Assembly: GCA_023427545.1 (NCBI GenBank) | Contig: JAEZBF010000153.1 | Location: forward strand, 1 to 12,071 | Length of the DNA: 12,071 bases | DNA from: Pseudomonadota bacterium | Lineage (GTDB): Bacteria > Pseudomonadota > Alphaproteobacteria > Rhizobiales > Devosiaceae | Direction: 5' to 3' | Part shown: in pieces, positions 1 to 5,797 of the stretch | Layout of the letters: each line of letters begins with the position of its first letter | Position numbering within the stretch: position 1 is the first letter of the stretch | Translations under genes and position numbers: made by a program | Notes under the pieces: model-generated | Seen by the model: only the letters and a program-made list of their open reading frames with translations | The model's database searches: none | What the model was told of the DNA's origin: nothing

Positions 1-969
1 CTACCAGGCGTAGTCTTCGGGTGCGGTCTTGTGGCCGGGGAAGATTTCGTCGAGGAGCTTGAGGTCGCTTTCGTCCAGCTTGAGCTCGGAGGCGCGTTCG
101 GCGGCGTCCAGCTGTTCCCGCGTGCGCGGCCCGATGATCGGCGCGGTGACCGCGGGCTGGTGCAGCAGCCACGCAAGCGCGACGTCGCCCGGCTGCTGGC
201 CAAGCTCGCCGCAGAAGGCCTCGTACTGCTCGATCTGGGGCCGCAGCTTGTTCAGCGTTTCGGCCGAGCGCCCCTCGAGCCGGCGCCTGCCCTCGCTCTC
301 CTTGCGGATCACGCCGCCGAGAAGCCCGCCGTGGAGCGGCGACCATGGGATCACGCCGAGGCCGAAATCGCGGCACGCCGGCAGCACCTCGAGCTCGACC
401 GTGCGCTCGATGAGGTTGTAGATCGACTGTTCCGAGACCAGGCCGACGAAATTGCGCGCCTTGGCGACGCCCTGTGCCTTGGCGATGTGCCAACCGGCGA
501 AGTTGGAGCTGCCGGCATAGAGAATCTTGCCCTGCTGGACGGCGACTTCCATGGCCTGCCAGATCTCGTCCCACGGCGTGTCGCGGTCGATGTGGTGGAA
601 CTGGTAGAGGTCGACGTAGTCGGTCTGCAGGCGCTTGAGTGAGGCATCGAGCGCGCGGCGGATGTTGAGCGCGCTGAGCTTGCCCTCGTTGGGCCACTCG
701 CCCATGGCGCCGTAGAGCTTGGTTGCGAGCACGGTCTTGTGCCGGCGCTGGCCGCCCTGGGCGAACCACTCGCCGATCAGCGATTCCGTCACCCCCGGCA
801 CCGGCCGGCCGTAGCGGTTGGCGGTGTCGAAGAAGTTGATGCCCTTTTCGTGCGCTGCGTCCATGAGCGGGAAGGCGTCCGACTTCTCGGTCGTCCAGGA
901 GAAGTTCATGGTGCCCAGGCAGAGCCGGGAAACCGAAAGGCCGGTACGGCCCAGATGGGTGTACTGCAT
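1..969 (-). CDS. Aldo/keto reductase
   Basis: This is an NADPH-dependent oxidoreductase of the aldo/keto reductase superfamily, a cytosolic TIM barrel that reduces aldehydes or ketones; the substrate cannot be told from sequence. The protein has 322 residues and is complete, with its stop codon on the first three bases of the window. The catalytic tetrad is visible: D48 and Y53 in FFDTANRYG, K84 in LATKLYG and H125 in DLYQFHH. The segment GVIPWSPLHGGLLGG and the C-terminal GPRTREQLD are typical of the YajO/Tas-like (AKR11-14) group. I chose the ATG at 967-969 because the protein then opens with MQYTHLGRTGLSVSRL, the standard family start; a 34-residue upstream extension is open but has no family resemblance. 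No good Shine-Dalgarno sequence precedes it. A terminator separates it from the DUF1127 gene upstream, so it should have its own promoter. Family assignment is sure, function is not. Confidence 0.93.
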   Translation of the reverse strand: MQYTHLGRTGLSVSRLCLGTMNFSWTTEKSDAFPLMDAAHEKGINFFDTANRYGRPVPGVTESLIGEWFAQGGQRRHKTVLATKLYGAMGEWPNEGKLSALNIRRALDASLKRLQTDYVDLYQFHHIDRDTPWDEIWQAMEVAVQQGKILYAGSSNFAGWHIAKAQGVAKARNFVGLVSEQSIYNLIERTVELEVLPACRDFGLGVIPWSPLHGGLLGGVIRKESEGRRRLEGRSAETLNKLRPQIEQYEAFCGELGQQPGDVALAWLLHQPAVTAPIIGPRTREQLDAAERASELKLDESDLKLLDEIFPGHKTAPEDYAW

Positions 970-1022
970 GGCTTGATCTGCAATTGCTGGAGTGGAGGGG
1001 ATCGGCGGAGTGCCGTGCCGCC

Positions 1023-1052
1023 AGTCTACCGACCAGTCGGCCACCCGATCAA
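1023..1052 (-). promoter_or_regulatory. Candidate promoter with palindromic operator for the aldo/keto reductase
   Basis: Reading the minus strand, a TTGATC box (1047-1052) and a TAGACT box (1023-1028) are 18 bp apart, about 50 bp ahead of the reductase start. The spacer holds the inverted repeat CCGAC-TG-GTCGG (1029-1040). A palindrome between -35 and -10 boxes is a common repressor site, for example for TetR-family proteins. No regulator gene is visible nearby. The match is by eye and the boxes are imperfect, so this is a candidate only. Confidence 0.3.
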
Positions 1053-1067
1053 GCAGTCCGGTGTTAG

Positions 1068-1098
1068 ACAAAAGGGGCCCCGCCTCGCGGAGCCCCTT
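1068..1098 (-). terminator. Rho-independent terminator after the DUF1127 gene
   Basis: The arms AAGGGGC (1072-1078) and GCCCCTT (1092-1098) pair. After one mismatch the stem continues with CCGC/GCGG around a three-base loop. Read on the minus strand, the hairpin ends in a TTTT tract followed by GT. It lies 26 bases downstream of the DUF1127 stop codon and upstream of the aldo/keto reductase, so it separates the two minus-strand genes. Confidence 0.8.
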
Positions 1099-1123
1099 CC
1101 AAACGCCCGGCGGAGCCGTCGCG

Positions 1124-1294
1124 CTAGCGGCGGCGGTCCTGCAACCGGGCGGAGCGGTTGTCGGTTGTCATCTCCCGGATGCTGTAGCGATCCAGCCCGA
1201 TGTCGCGCAGCAGGCGGTCGTCGAGATGGGCAAGGCTGTCATAGCGGCGCCGCAGCGTGCGGCGCATCATCAGCGTGTCGAAGAGGATGCTCAT
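1124..1294 (-). CDS. DUF1127 (YjiS-like) small basic protein
   Basis: This 56-residue, arginine-rich protein starts MSILFDTLMMRR and carries the DUF1127 signature at about residues 22-40: HLDDRLLRDIGLDRYSI. DUF1127 proteins are 45-75 residues long and very common in alphaproteobacteria. A few have been linked to phosphate and carbon metabolism or to RNA turnover, but the biochemical role is not settled. It is shorter than usual ORF cutoffs and easily missed; I translated it by hand from the ATG at 1292-1294 to the TAG at 1124-1126. The start is preceded by an AGAGACA stretch that could serve as a weak ribosome binding site. A terminator follows 26 bases after the stop, so it appears to be a single-gene unit. 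It is divergent from the GFA gene, sharing a 151-bp intergenic region that should hold both promoters; I see no convincing boxes there. Confidence 0.88.
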   Translation of the reverse strand: MSILFDTLMMRRTLRRRYDSLAHLDDRLLRDIGLDRYSIREMTTDNRSARLQDRRR

Positions 1295-1445
1295 TTCTTG
1301 TCTCTGGTGTTGAGGGCCCCAAGCCCTTGATGCGTTGGCGCGCCATATCGTCCCCTGCCACTGAACCCGTGCTGAATGCGGCTTTCAGCTTGCGCGGTTT
1401 GCGACGGCGACTAAGGTGCGCCGACCGTCAGGGGGCGGTTCCGAC

Positions 1446-1931
1446 ATGACCGACAAGATCGTTCTCCCCGCCTTCCCGGTGGACGGCGGCTGCTACTGCG
1501 GCGCGGTGCGCTACCGGCTGACCTCGCGGCCGCTGGGCGTCTACCGCTGCCATTGCAAGGACTGCCAGCGCCTCTCGGGCGCCGCCTGGTCCATGTCCAT
1601 GATGGTGCGGAAGTCCACGGTCGAGGTGACCGCCGGCGAGACGGCGACCTATCGCAAGACCGCCGACAGCGGCCGGGTCGTTCTCATGCACGCCTGCCCG
1701 CATTGCGGCACCAAGCTGTGGAACGAGCCGCTGAGCGCGCCGGATCTGCTGGTGCTCAAGCCGGGTACGCTCGATGACGCCAGCTGGGCGGTGCCGGCCG
1801 GCAATATCTGGACCGGAAGCGCCCTGCCCTGGAGCGAGATCGAAGCCCACTTCCCCTCCTACCCCGGCCAGCCGGCCTCCCGCGACGCGCTCTACGCCGC
1901 GTGGGACGAGCTGGTGACGGAGACGGCCTGA
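1446..1931 (+). CDS. GFA (CENP-V/GFA domain) zinc-binding protein
   Basis: The 161-residue protein belongs to the glutathione-dependent formaldehyde-activating enzyme (GFA/CENP-V) fold family. Cysteines sit in the family arrangement: C16 and C18 in GGCYCGAVRY, C35, C37 and C40 in YRCHCKDCQRLSGA, and C84 and C87 in CPHCGTKLW. These bind two zinc ions in the founder Gfa of Paracoccus denitrificans. Most family members of this type have no proven enzyme activity, so the formaldehyde role should not be assumed. The ATG at 1446 is preferred over an upstream in-frame start at 1416 because a G-rich Shine-Dalgarno-like stretch (GGGGGCGG) lies about 8 bases before it and the family begins close to GGCYCG. 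It is probably cytosolic and transcribed alone. Roughly 120 bp separate it from the next gene. Confidence 0.93.
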   Translation: MTDKIVLPAFPVDGGCYCGAVRYRLTSRPLGVYRCHCKDCQRLSGAAWSMSMMVRKSTVEVTAGETATYRKTADSGRVVLMHACPHCGTKLWNEPLSAPDLLVLKPGTLDDASWAVPAGNIWTGSALPWSEIEAHFPSYPGQPASRDALYAAWDELVTETA

Positions 1932-2051
1932 CCGAGGCGTTGGACCTAAATCGCGGTTGAACCTGGGGTGGCTACGAACCACCGCAAGACTAGCCGAACT
2001 ACACGATTGACCTGAGTTGACTCACCCACAGACTCTATCGATGGCTACGGC

Positions 2052-2951
2052 ATGAGGCCACAAAAGCTCAAATATATGCTGCTCGACGTGTTTACGAACG
2101 AGCGGCTCAAGGGCAACCCGCTGGCAGTAGTCTGCAACGGTGACGGCCTGCTCGACAACGAGATGCAGGCCATCGCGAGCGAATTCAACCTGTCCGAGAC
2201 GGTGTTCCTCTGCCGTCCCAAGCACGACCGCAACACCGCCGCGGTCCGCATCTTCACCCCGCGCACCGAGCTCAACTTCGCGGGCCACCCGACCGTGGGC
2301 GCGGCGATCGTGCTGGGCCAGCAGCACAAGGTGCCGGTGGTGCGCATCGAGGAGAACGTCGGGCTCATTACCGCGCTCGTCGAGAAGAGCCAGCACGGCA
2401 CGGCTCTCGCCCGCTTCGGCCTGCCGCGGCTGCCCGAGGAGGCCGGTAATCCACCGGACCGGCACGACATTGCGATGGCACTCGGCATCCTGCCCAGCGA
2501 AGTGGGCTGCGGCCTCTACAAGCCTGCCGTCTCAACCGCCGGGACGCTGTTCTACCTCGTGCCGGTCGCCAATGCGAAAGTGCTGCGGGCGCTCAAGCTC
2601 GAGCGCCGCGGCTGGGAGGAGATTTTCCCGCTCGGCGATTACTCGGTCTACGTTTTCACCGAGACGCCCGAGGAAAACGACAACGACTTCGCCGCGCGCA
2701 TGTTCTCTCCGGGCATGGGCATCGGCGAGGACCCCGGCACCGGAGCCGCCGCCGCGGCCTTGATCGGGCTCGTCGCGAGGCATGTCCCGTTCTCCGACGG
2801 GCAGGAGGAATACGTCATCCGCCAGGGCCACGAGATGGGACGCCCCTGCCGCATCAGCATGCAGATCCGCAAGGATGCCGGCGAGCTCAGCTATGGCGGC
2901 ATCGGCGGGGAGGCCGTGATTATCGGCGAGGGCGAGCTCGATCTGGGGTAG
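2052..2951 (+). CDS. PhzF family isomerase/epimerase
   Basis: The 299-residue protein has the two-lobed diaminopimelate-epimerase-like fold of the PhzF family. Diagnostic segments are DVFTNERLKGNPLAVV (12-27), FNLSETVFL with the putative catalytic acid E49, FTPRTELNFAGHPTVGAA with H79 (68-85), and GIGEDPGTGAAAAAL with D227. In Pseudomonas, PhzF isomerises a dihydro-hydroxyanthranilate during phenazine synthesis. Here no other phz gene is present, so this is one of the many stand-alone PhzF-like proteins of unknown substrate. The ATG at 2052 is the ORF start, but no clear ribosome binding site precedes it; the ATG at codon 9 (2076) is an alternative that would still keep the whole fold. Length matches the family (about 260-300). 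Transcription is probably monocistronic or leads into the membrane-protein gene 66 bp downstream. Confidence 0.94.
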   Translation: MRPQKLKYMLLDVFTNERLKGNPLAVVCNGDGLLDNEMQAIASEFNLSETVFLCRPKHDRNTAAVRIFTPRTELNFAGHPTVGAAIVLGQQHKVPVVRIEENVGLITALVEKSQHGTALARFGLPRLPEEAGNPPDRHDIAMALGILPSEVGCGLYKPAVSTAGTLFYLVPVANAKVLRALKLERRGWEEIFPLGDYSVYVFTETPEENDNDFAARMFSPGMGIGEDPGTGAAAAALIGLVARHVPFSDGQEEYVIRQGHEMGRPCRISMQIRKDAGELSYGGIGGEAVIIGEGELDLG

Positions 2952-2984
2952 ACCGCAGGGCCGCTGTGGACCGATTCGACAGCG

Positions 2985-2993
2985 TGCTATGAT
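2985..2993 (+). promoter_or_regulatory. Candidate extended -10 promoter element
   Basis: TGCTATGAT fits an extended -10 box (TGn followed by TATGAT) 24 bases before the ATG of the four-helix membrane protein. No good -35 box lies 16-18 bp upstream, which extended -10 promoters tolerate. An imperfect inverted repeat, CGCTGT/ACAGCG (2962-2967 and 2979-2984), sits just upstream and could be a regulator site or chance. Confidence 0.35.
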
Positions 2994-3017
2994 CGCGCGC
3001 TCGGCGGAGAGTCGCAC

Positions 3018-3446
3018 ATGGACATCGTCATCAATCTCTTGTTCTGGATCCACCTGGCCGCGCTCGGACTTGGCGGTGCCGCGGCATTCGGCATGCCGGT
3101 GATCGGCGCGCAGATGGGAGCGGCAACTCCGGAGATGCGCCCGGTGCTGGGGCGCATTGCGCAGCGGCTCTCCACGATGGGCCGCGCGGGCTTCGGGCTC
3201 CTCATCATCACGGGCCCGATCCTGTTCTGGCTGAAGTGGAACTTCTCGGCGACCAGTCAGATGTGGTTCGGCATCAAGATGCTGGTGGTCCTCGTGCTGC
3301 TCGGCATCGTCATCTTCGCCGGCATCAACGGGAAGAAGGCGATGAGCGGTGACTCGGCGGCCGCGGCACGGGCGCCGCAGATCGGCATGGCAAGCATGGT
3401 AGCCTTCCTCCTCGTCATCCTGTCGGCCGTATTCGCCTTTGGTTGA
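3018..3446 (+). CDS. Four-helix integral membrane protein (CopD/DUF2269-like)
   Basis: The 142-residue protein is almost entirely membrane embedded, with hydrophobic segments at about residues 4-25, 56-72, 83-103 and 122-141. A histidine (H12) lies in the first helix within FWIHLAALG. The overall layout recalls the small CopD-like, HemJ-like and DUF2269 membrane proteins, some of which bind haem or copper, but I cannot assign it to one of these with confidence and propose no function. The start is supported by GGCGGAGAG about 8 bases ahead of the ATG and by a possible extended -10 box before that. It is followed by 75 bp and then the small leucine-rich ORF ahead of leuA. Similar short membrane proteins annotated as hypothetical are widespread in alphaproteobacteria. 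The reading frame is clearly coding (third-position GC, no disruption). Confidence 0.82.
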   Translation: MDIVINLLFWIHLAALGLGGAAAFGMPVIGAQMGAATPEMRPVLGRIAQRLSTMGRAGFGLLIITGPILFWLKWNFSATSQMWFGIKMLVVLVLLGIVIFAGINGKKAMSGDSAAAARAPQIGMASMVAFLLVILSAVFAFG

Positions 3447-3521
3447 GTTGCAGCGGCGGTTGCACGACTGGGGAAACTGAGGCATTGTCGGCGCCGTTGT
3501 GCATCTCGCACGGACGGTTTC

Positions 3522-3644
3522 ATGCAGCGCCAGCGCGCCATAGCGATCGCCGCCGCCCAGCAGCAGGCCGTGAGGGCCCGGCTGACGTTTGCGGCCGCAC
3601 TGCTGCTGCTTCCCGCGCTCCTTCTCCTTCTTATCAGCCCCTGA
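3522..3644 (+). CDS. Leucine-rich 40-codon ORF ahead of leuA, possible leader peptide
   Basis: From the ATG at 3522 a 40-codon frame runs to TGA at 3642-3644. Its start is MQRQRAIAIAAAQQQ. Ten of the 40 codons are leucine, nine of them within codons 27-37 (LLLLPALLLLL), followed by isoleucine. Four of those nine are CTT, which leuA itself hardly uses. GGACGG lies 4 bases before the ATG as a possible ribosome binding site. The ORF ends 118 bp before leuA, the first enzyme of leucine synthesis, and its stop codon lies inside a hairpin (3638-3682). This is the arrangement expected of a leucine leader peptide such as leuL of E. coli. Against it: no hairpin with a U-tract follows before leuA. The alternative is a real single-helix small membrane protein with a basic N-terminus, or a chance ORF. 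A weak promoter match (TTGCAC, 17 bp, CATTGT at 3460-3488) lies upstream. Confidence 0.42.
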   Translation: MQRQRAIAIAAAQQQAVRARLTFAAALLLLPALLLLLISP

Positions 3645-3682
3645 GTACCGGCGGCTCGCGATGGCGGGCGGGTGGTCAGGGG
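3638..3682 (+). promoter_or_regulatory. RNA hairpin over the stop codon of the leucine-rich ORF
   Basis: CCCCTGA (3638-3644) pairs perfectly with TCAGGGG (3676-3682). After a G/G mismatch, TACC (3646-3649) pairs with GGTG (3671-3674) through one G-T wobble, leaving a loop of about 21 bases. The left arm includes the stop codon of the small ORF. A ribosome finishing translation would block this hairpin, while one stalled in the leucine run would leave it free to form. No alternative mutually exclusive structure was proven by eye. Confidence 0.35.
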
Positions 3683-3714
3683 ATGTCGAGGTAGAGCCGA
3701 ACAGCACCATTGTC

Positions 3715-3742
3715 CGGCCGTGCGGGTTTCTGGCCCCGGCCG
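3715..3742 (+). promoter_or_regulatory. GC-rich hairpin just upstream of the leuA ribosome binding site
   Basis: CGGCCG (3715-3720) pairs with CGGCCG (3737-3742), and GGG (3724-3726) with CCC (3734-3736), leaving a TGC bulge and a seven-base loop. It ends 7 bases before the leuA Shine-Dalgarno sequence AGGAAG (3750-3755). It has no U-tract and so is not a typical intrinsic terminator. It could affect ribosome access to leuA, or merely reflect high GC. Confidence 0.3.
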
Positions 3743-3762
3743 CTTGATCAGGAAGAGCAACA

Positions 3763-5337
3763 ATGACCACCACCTCTGAGCCGCAGAGCAACAGCGAACG
3801 GGTATTCATCTTCGACACGACCCTGCGCGACGGGGAACAGTCGCCCGGCGCGACCATGACGCTGGAGGAAAAACTCCAGGTCGCCGAGGTTCTCGACGAG
3901 ATGGGAGTCGACATCATTGAGGCGGGGTTCCCGATCGCCAGCAACGGCGACTTCGAGGCCGTCGTCGCCGTCGCCAAGCACGTCAAGAACGCCGTCGTCG
4001 CCGGCCTCGCCCGGGCGATTCCCGCCGACATCTCCCGCGCCGGCGAGGCGGTGCGCCATGCCCGGCAGGGCCGCATCCACACGTTCGTTTCCACCTCGCC
4101 GATCCATCTGGCCCACCAGATGAAGAAGACCGAGGAGCAGGTGCTGGAGATCATCACCGCGACGGTGACGCAGGCCCGCAACCTCATCGACAACGTCGAG
4201 TGGAGCGCGATGGCCGCGCCCCGCACGCCGATCGATTTTCTCTGCCGCTGCGCAGAGCTGGCGATCCGCGCCGGCGCGACCACGATCAACATTCCCGACA
4301 CGGTCGGCTACGCGGTCCCCGAGGAGCACTATCACCTGTTCAAGACGCTCATCGAGCGGGTGCCCGGCGGCGACAAGGTGATCTGGTCGACGCATTGCCA
4401 CAACGACCTCGGCCTGGCGGTCGCCAACTCGCTGGCGGGCGTGCGTGCCGGCGCCCGGCAGGTCGAATGCACCATCAACGGCCTGGGCGAGCGGGCCGGC
4501 AATGCCGCGTTCGAGGAGGTGGTAATGGCGCTCCGCACCCGTGGGGACGCCATGCCGTTCCACACCAATATCGAAACGACCGACATTGCAAAGGCGAGCC
4601 GCGTGGTCTCGGCGGCGGCCAACTTCCCGGTCCAGTACAACAAGGCCATTGTCGGCAAGAACGCCTTCGCGCACGAGAGCGGCATCCACCAGGACGGCAT
4701 GCTCAAGAATGCGCAGACCTACGAGATCATGACGCCCGAGAGCGTCGGGATCAAAGAGACAACGCTGGTCATGGGCAAGCACTCCGGCCGGGCCGCGTTC
4801 AAGGACAAGCTCCGCGAGCTGGGCTACGAGCTGGGCGACAACGCCTTCCAGGAAGCCTTCGTGCGGTTCAAGGACCTCGCGGACCGCAAGAAGCACATCT
4901 ACGACGCCGACATCATCGCTCTGGTCGAGGACGAGGCGGGCTCCGCCGACGATCGCATCAAGCTTGTCGACATGGAGGTCATCTCCAAGACCGGCGGCGT
5001 TCACCGCTGCGACCTCACGCTGACCATCGATGGCCGGCAGGTGACGGTCCGCTACGACGGCACGGGTTCGGTCGATGCCATCTTCAACGCCATCAAGCAG
5101 GCGATCGGCCGCGAGCCGCATCTCGTGCTCTATGCCGTGGATGGCGTGACCGGCGGCACCGACGCGCAGGCAAGCGTGCATGTCCGTCTCGAGATGGGCG
5201 GCCGCATCGTCTCGGGGAACGCTGCCGAGCCGGATACGCTCGTTGCCAGCGCCCGCGCCTACCTCAATGCTTACAACCGCCTCCTGATCGAACGCGGCGG
5301 CGCCGCTCAGGGCGCAACCGAGGCGGTCGCAGGCTAG
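3763..5337 (+). CDS. leuA: 2-isopropylmalate synthase
   Basis: LeuA condenses acetyl-CoA with 2-oxoisovalerate to 2-isopropylmalate, the committed step of leucine synthesis, in the cytosol. The 524-residue protein has the usual length. The catalytic TIM barrel opens with FDTTLRDGEQSPGATM (R22 and D23 in the active site); metal ligands H211 and H213 are in STHCHNDLG, and N247 is in GERAGNAAFEE. The linker carries the conserved HESGIHQDGM and MGKHSGRAAF. The C-terminal third (about 395-510) is the regulatory LeuA dimerisation domain that normally binds leucine for feedback inhibition, here with the sequence DGTGSVDAIFNAIKQAIG. The ATG at 3763 follows AGGAAG at 3750-3755, 7 bases away. No other leucine gene is in the window, as is common in alphaproteobacteria, where leuA is unlinked from leuCDB. 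A possible leader peptide and hairpins precede it and a strong terminator follows. Confidence 0.98.
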   Translation: MTTTSEPQSNSERVFIFDTTLRDGEQSPGATMTLEEKLQVAEVLDEMGVDIIEAGFPIASNGDFEAVVAVAKHVKNAVVAGLARAIPADISRAGEAVRHARQGRIHTFVSTSPIHLAHQMKKTEEQVLEIITATVTQARNLIDNVEWSAMAAPRTPIDFLCRCAELAIRAGATTINIPDTVGYAVPEEHYHLFKTLIERVPGGDKVIWSTHCHNDLGLAVANSLAGVRAGARQVECTINGLGERAGNAAFEEVVMALRTRGDAMPFHTNIETTDIAKASRVVSAAANFPVQYNKAIVGKNAFAHESGIHQDGMLKNAQTYEIMTPESVGIKETTLVMGKHSGRAAFKDKLRELGYELGDNAFQEAFVRFKDLADRKKHIYDADIIALVEDEAGSADDRIKLVDMEVISKTGGVHRCDLTLTIDGRQVTVRYDGTGSVDAIFNAIKQAIGREPHLVLYAVDGVTGGTDAQASVHVRLEMGGRIVSGNAAEPDTLVASARAYLNAYNRLLIERGGAAQGATEAVAG

Positions 5338-5369
5338 CCGGCGGAATAAACGTTGGCCGTTGCGTGTTG

Positions 5370-5402
5370 AACCCTCCAGGGGATGACCCCCGGAGGGTTT
5401 TT
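5370..5402 (+). terminator. leuA terminator whose 3' arm is the cupredoxin ribosome binding site
   Basis: AACCCTCC (5370-5377) pairs with GGAGGGTT (5392-5399); past one A/C mismatch, GGGG (5379-5382) pairs with CCCC (5387-5390) around an ATGA loop. A five-T tract (5398-5402) follows. This is a textbook intrinsic terminator 33 bases after the leuA stop codon. Unusually, the next gene starts 4 bases after the T tract, and the GGAGGG of the 3' arm (5392-5397) lies 8 bases from its ATG, ideal for a Shine-Dalgarno sequence. The 5' arm therefore also works as an anti-Shine-Dalgarno sequence. Confidence 0.85.
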
Positions 5403-5405
5403 GCT

Positions 5406-5720
5406 ATGCGCATCGTTCATTCGCTGGCCGCCGCGACTCTGTTTACGGTCCTCGCCGCCGCATCCGCCTTTGCCGCCGACCACGCCGTCACGATCAAGGG
5501 CATGAAGTTCAGCCCCGCCACGCTTTCCGTGAAGGCGGGCGATACCGTCACGTTCACCAACCAGGACTCGGCACCGCACACTGCCACGGCCAAGGGGGCT
5601 TTCGATACCGGCCGGCTCAACAAGGGTCAGAGCAAGCGCATCACGATCGGCAGCGCCGGCAGCTTCGCCTACATCTGCACCATCCATCCCATGATGAAGG
5701 GCAAGATTACCGCGAAGTAG
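5406..5720 (+). CDS. Periplasmic cupredoxin (plastocyanin/amicyanin-like copper protein)
   Basis: This 104-residue secreted blue-copper protein has a signal peptide of about 23 residues (positive MR, then a hydrophobic stretch ending ASAFA before ADHAV). The mature part is a short cupredoxin barrel of about 80 residues. The type 1 copper ligands are H58 in DSAPHTATA and C91, H94 and M97 in YICTIHPMMKG, with the amicyanin-like spacing C-x2-H-x2-M. Such proteins carry electrons in the periplasm or bind copper; the partner is not apparent, since no oxidase or amine dehydrogenase lies nearby. The ATG at 5406 is fixed by the signal peptide. Its ribosome binding site GGAGGG lies in the 3' arm of the leuA terminator, so expression either depends on read-through and opening of the hairpin or on a transcript starting inside it. 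No clear promoter is seen in the 68 bp after leuA. Confidence 0.93.
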   Translation: MRIVHSLAAATLFTVLAAASAFAADHAVTIKGMKFSPATLSVKAGDTVTFTNQDSAPHTATAKGAFDTGRLNKGQSKRITIGSAGSFAYICTIHPMMKGKITAK

Positions 5721-5725
5721 CGGTT

Positions 5726-5742
5726 GTCGCACGCGCTGCGAC
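5726..5742 (+). repeat. Inverted repeat after the cupredoxin gene
   Basis: GTCGCA (5726-5731) and TGCGAC (5737-5742) form a 6-bp stem with a five-base loop, 5 bases past the cupredoxin stop codon. There is no T tract, so it may be only a 3'-end stabiliser or a chance palindrome. Confidence 0.3.
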
Positions 5743-5797
5743 CACGCTACTAGACGCTGAGGGCTCCCGCCGGGGGCTGTTCCTACCCGGGGGGAGC

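Noticed and set aside
970..1071. 34-residue N-terminal extension of the aldo/keto reductase
   Set aside because: It crosses the candidate promoter, shows no family similarity, and the family normally begins at MQYTHLGRTG.
2052..2951. Evidence for phenazine biosynthesis
   Set aside because: PhzF-like proteins are widespread without phenazine production and no other phz gene lies nearby.
2532..4301. A 589-codon minus-strand open frame crossing the PhzF, membrane-protein and leuA genes
   Set aside because: It spans several real genes and the intergenic regions and has low-complexity arginine/histidine-rich content; it is an artefact of high GC with few stop codons.
4200..5720. A plus-strand frame joining an out-of-frame part of leuA to the cupredoxin
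   Set aside because: Only the last 104 codons (from 5406) encode a real protein with a signal peptide; the earlier part is leuA read in the wrong frame and is not a fusion.
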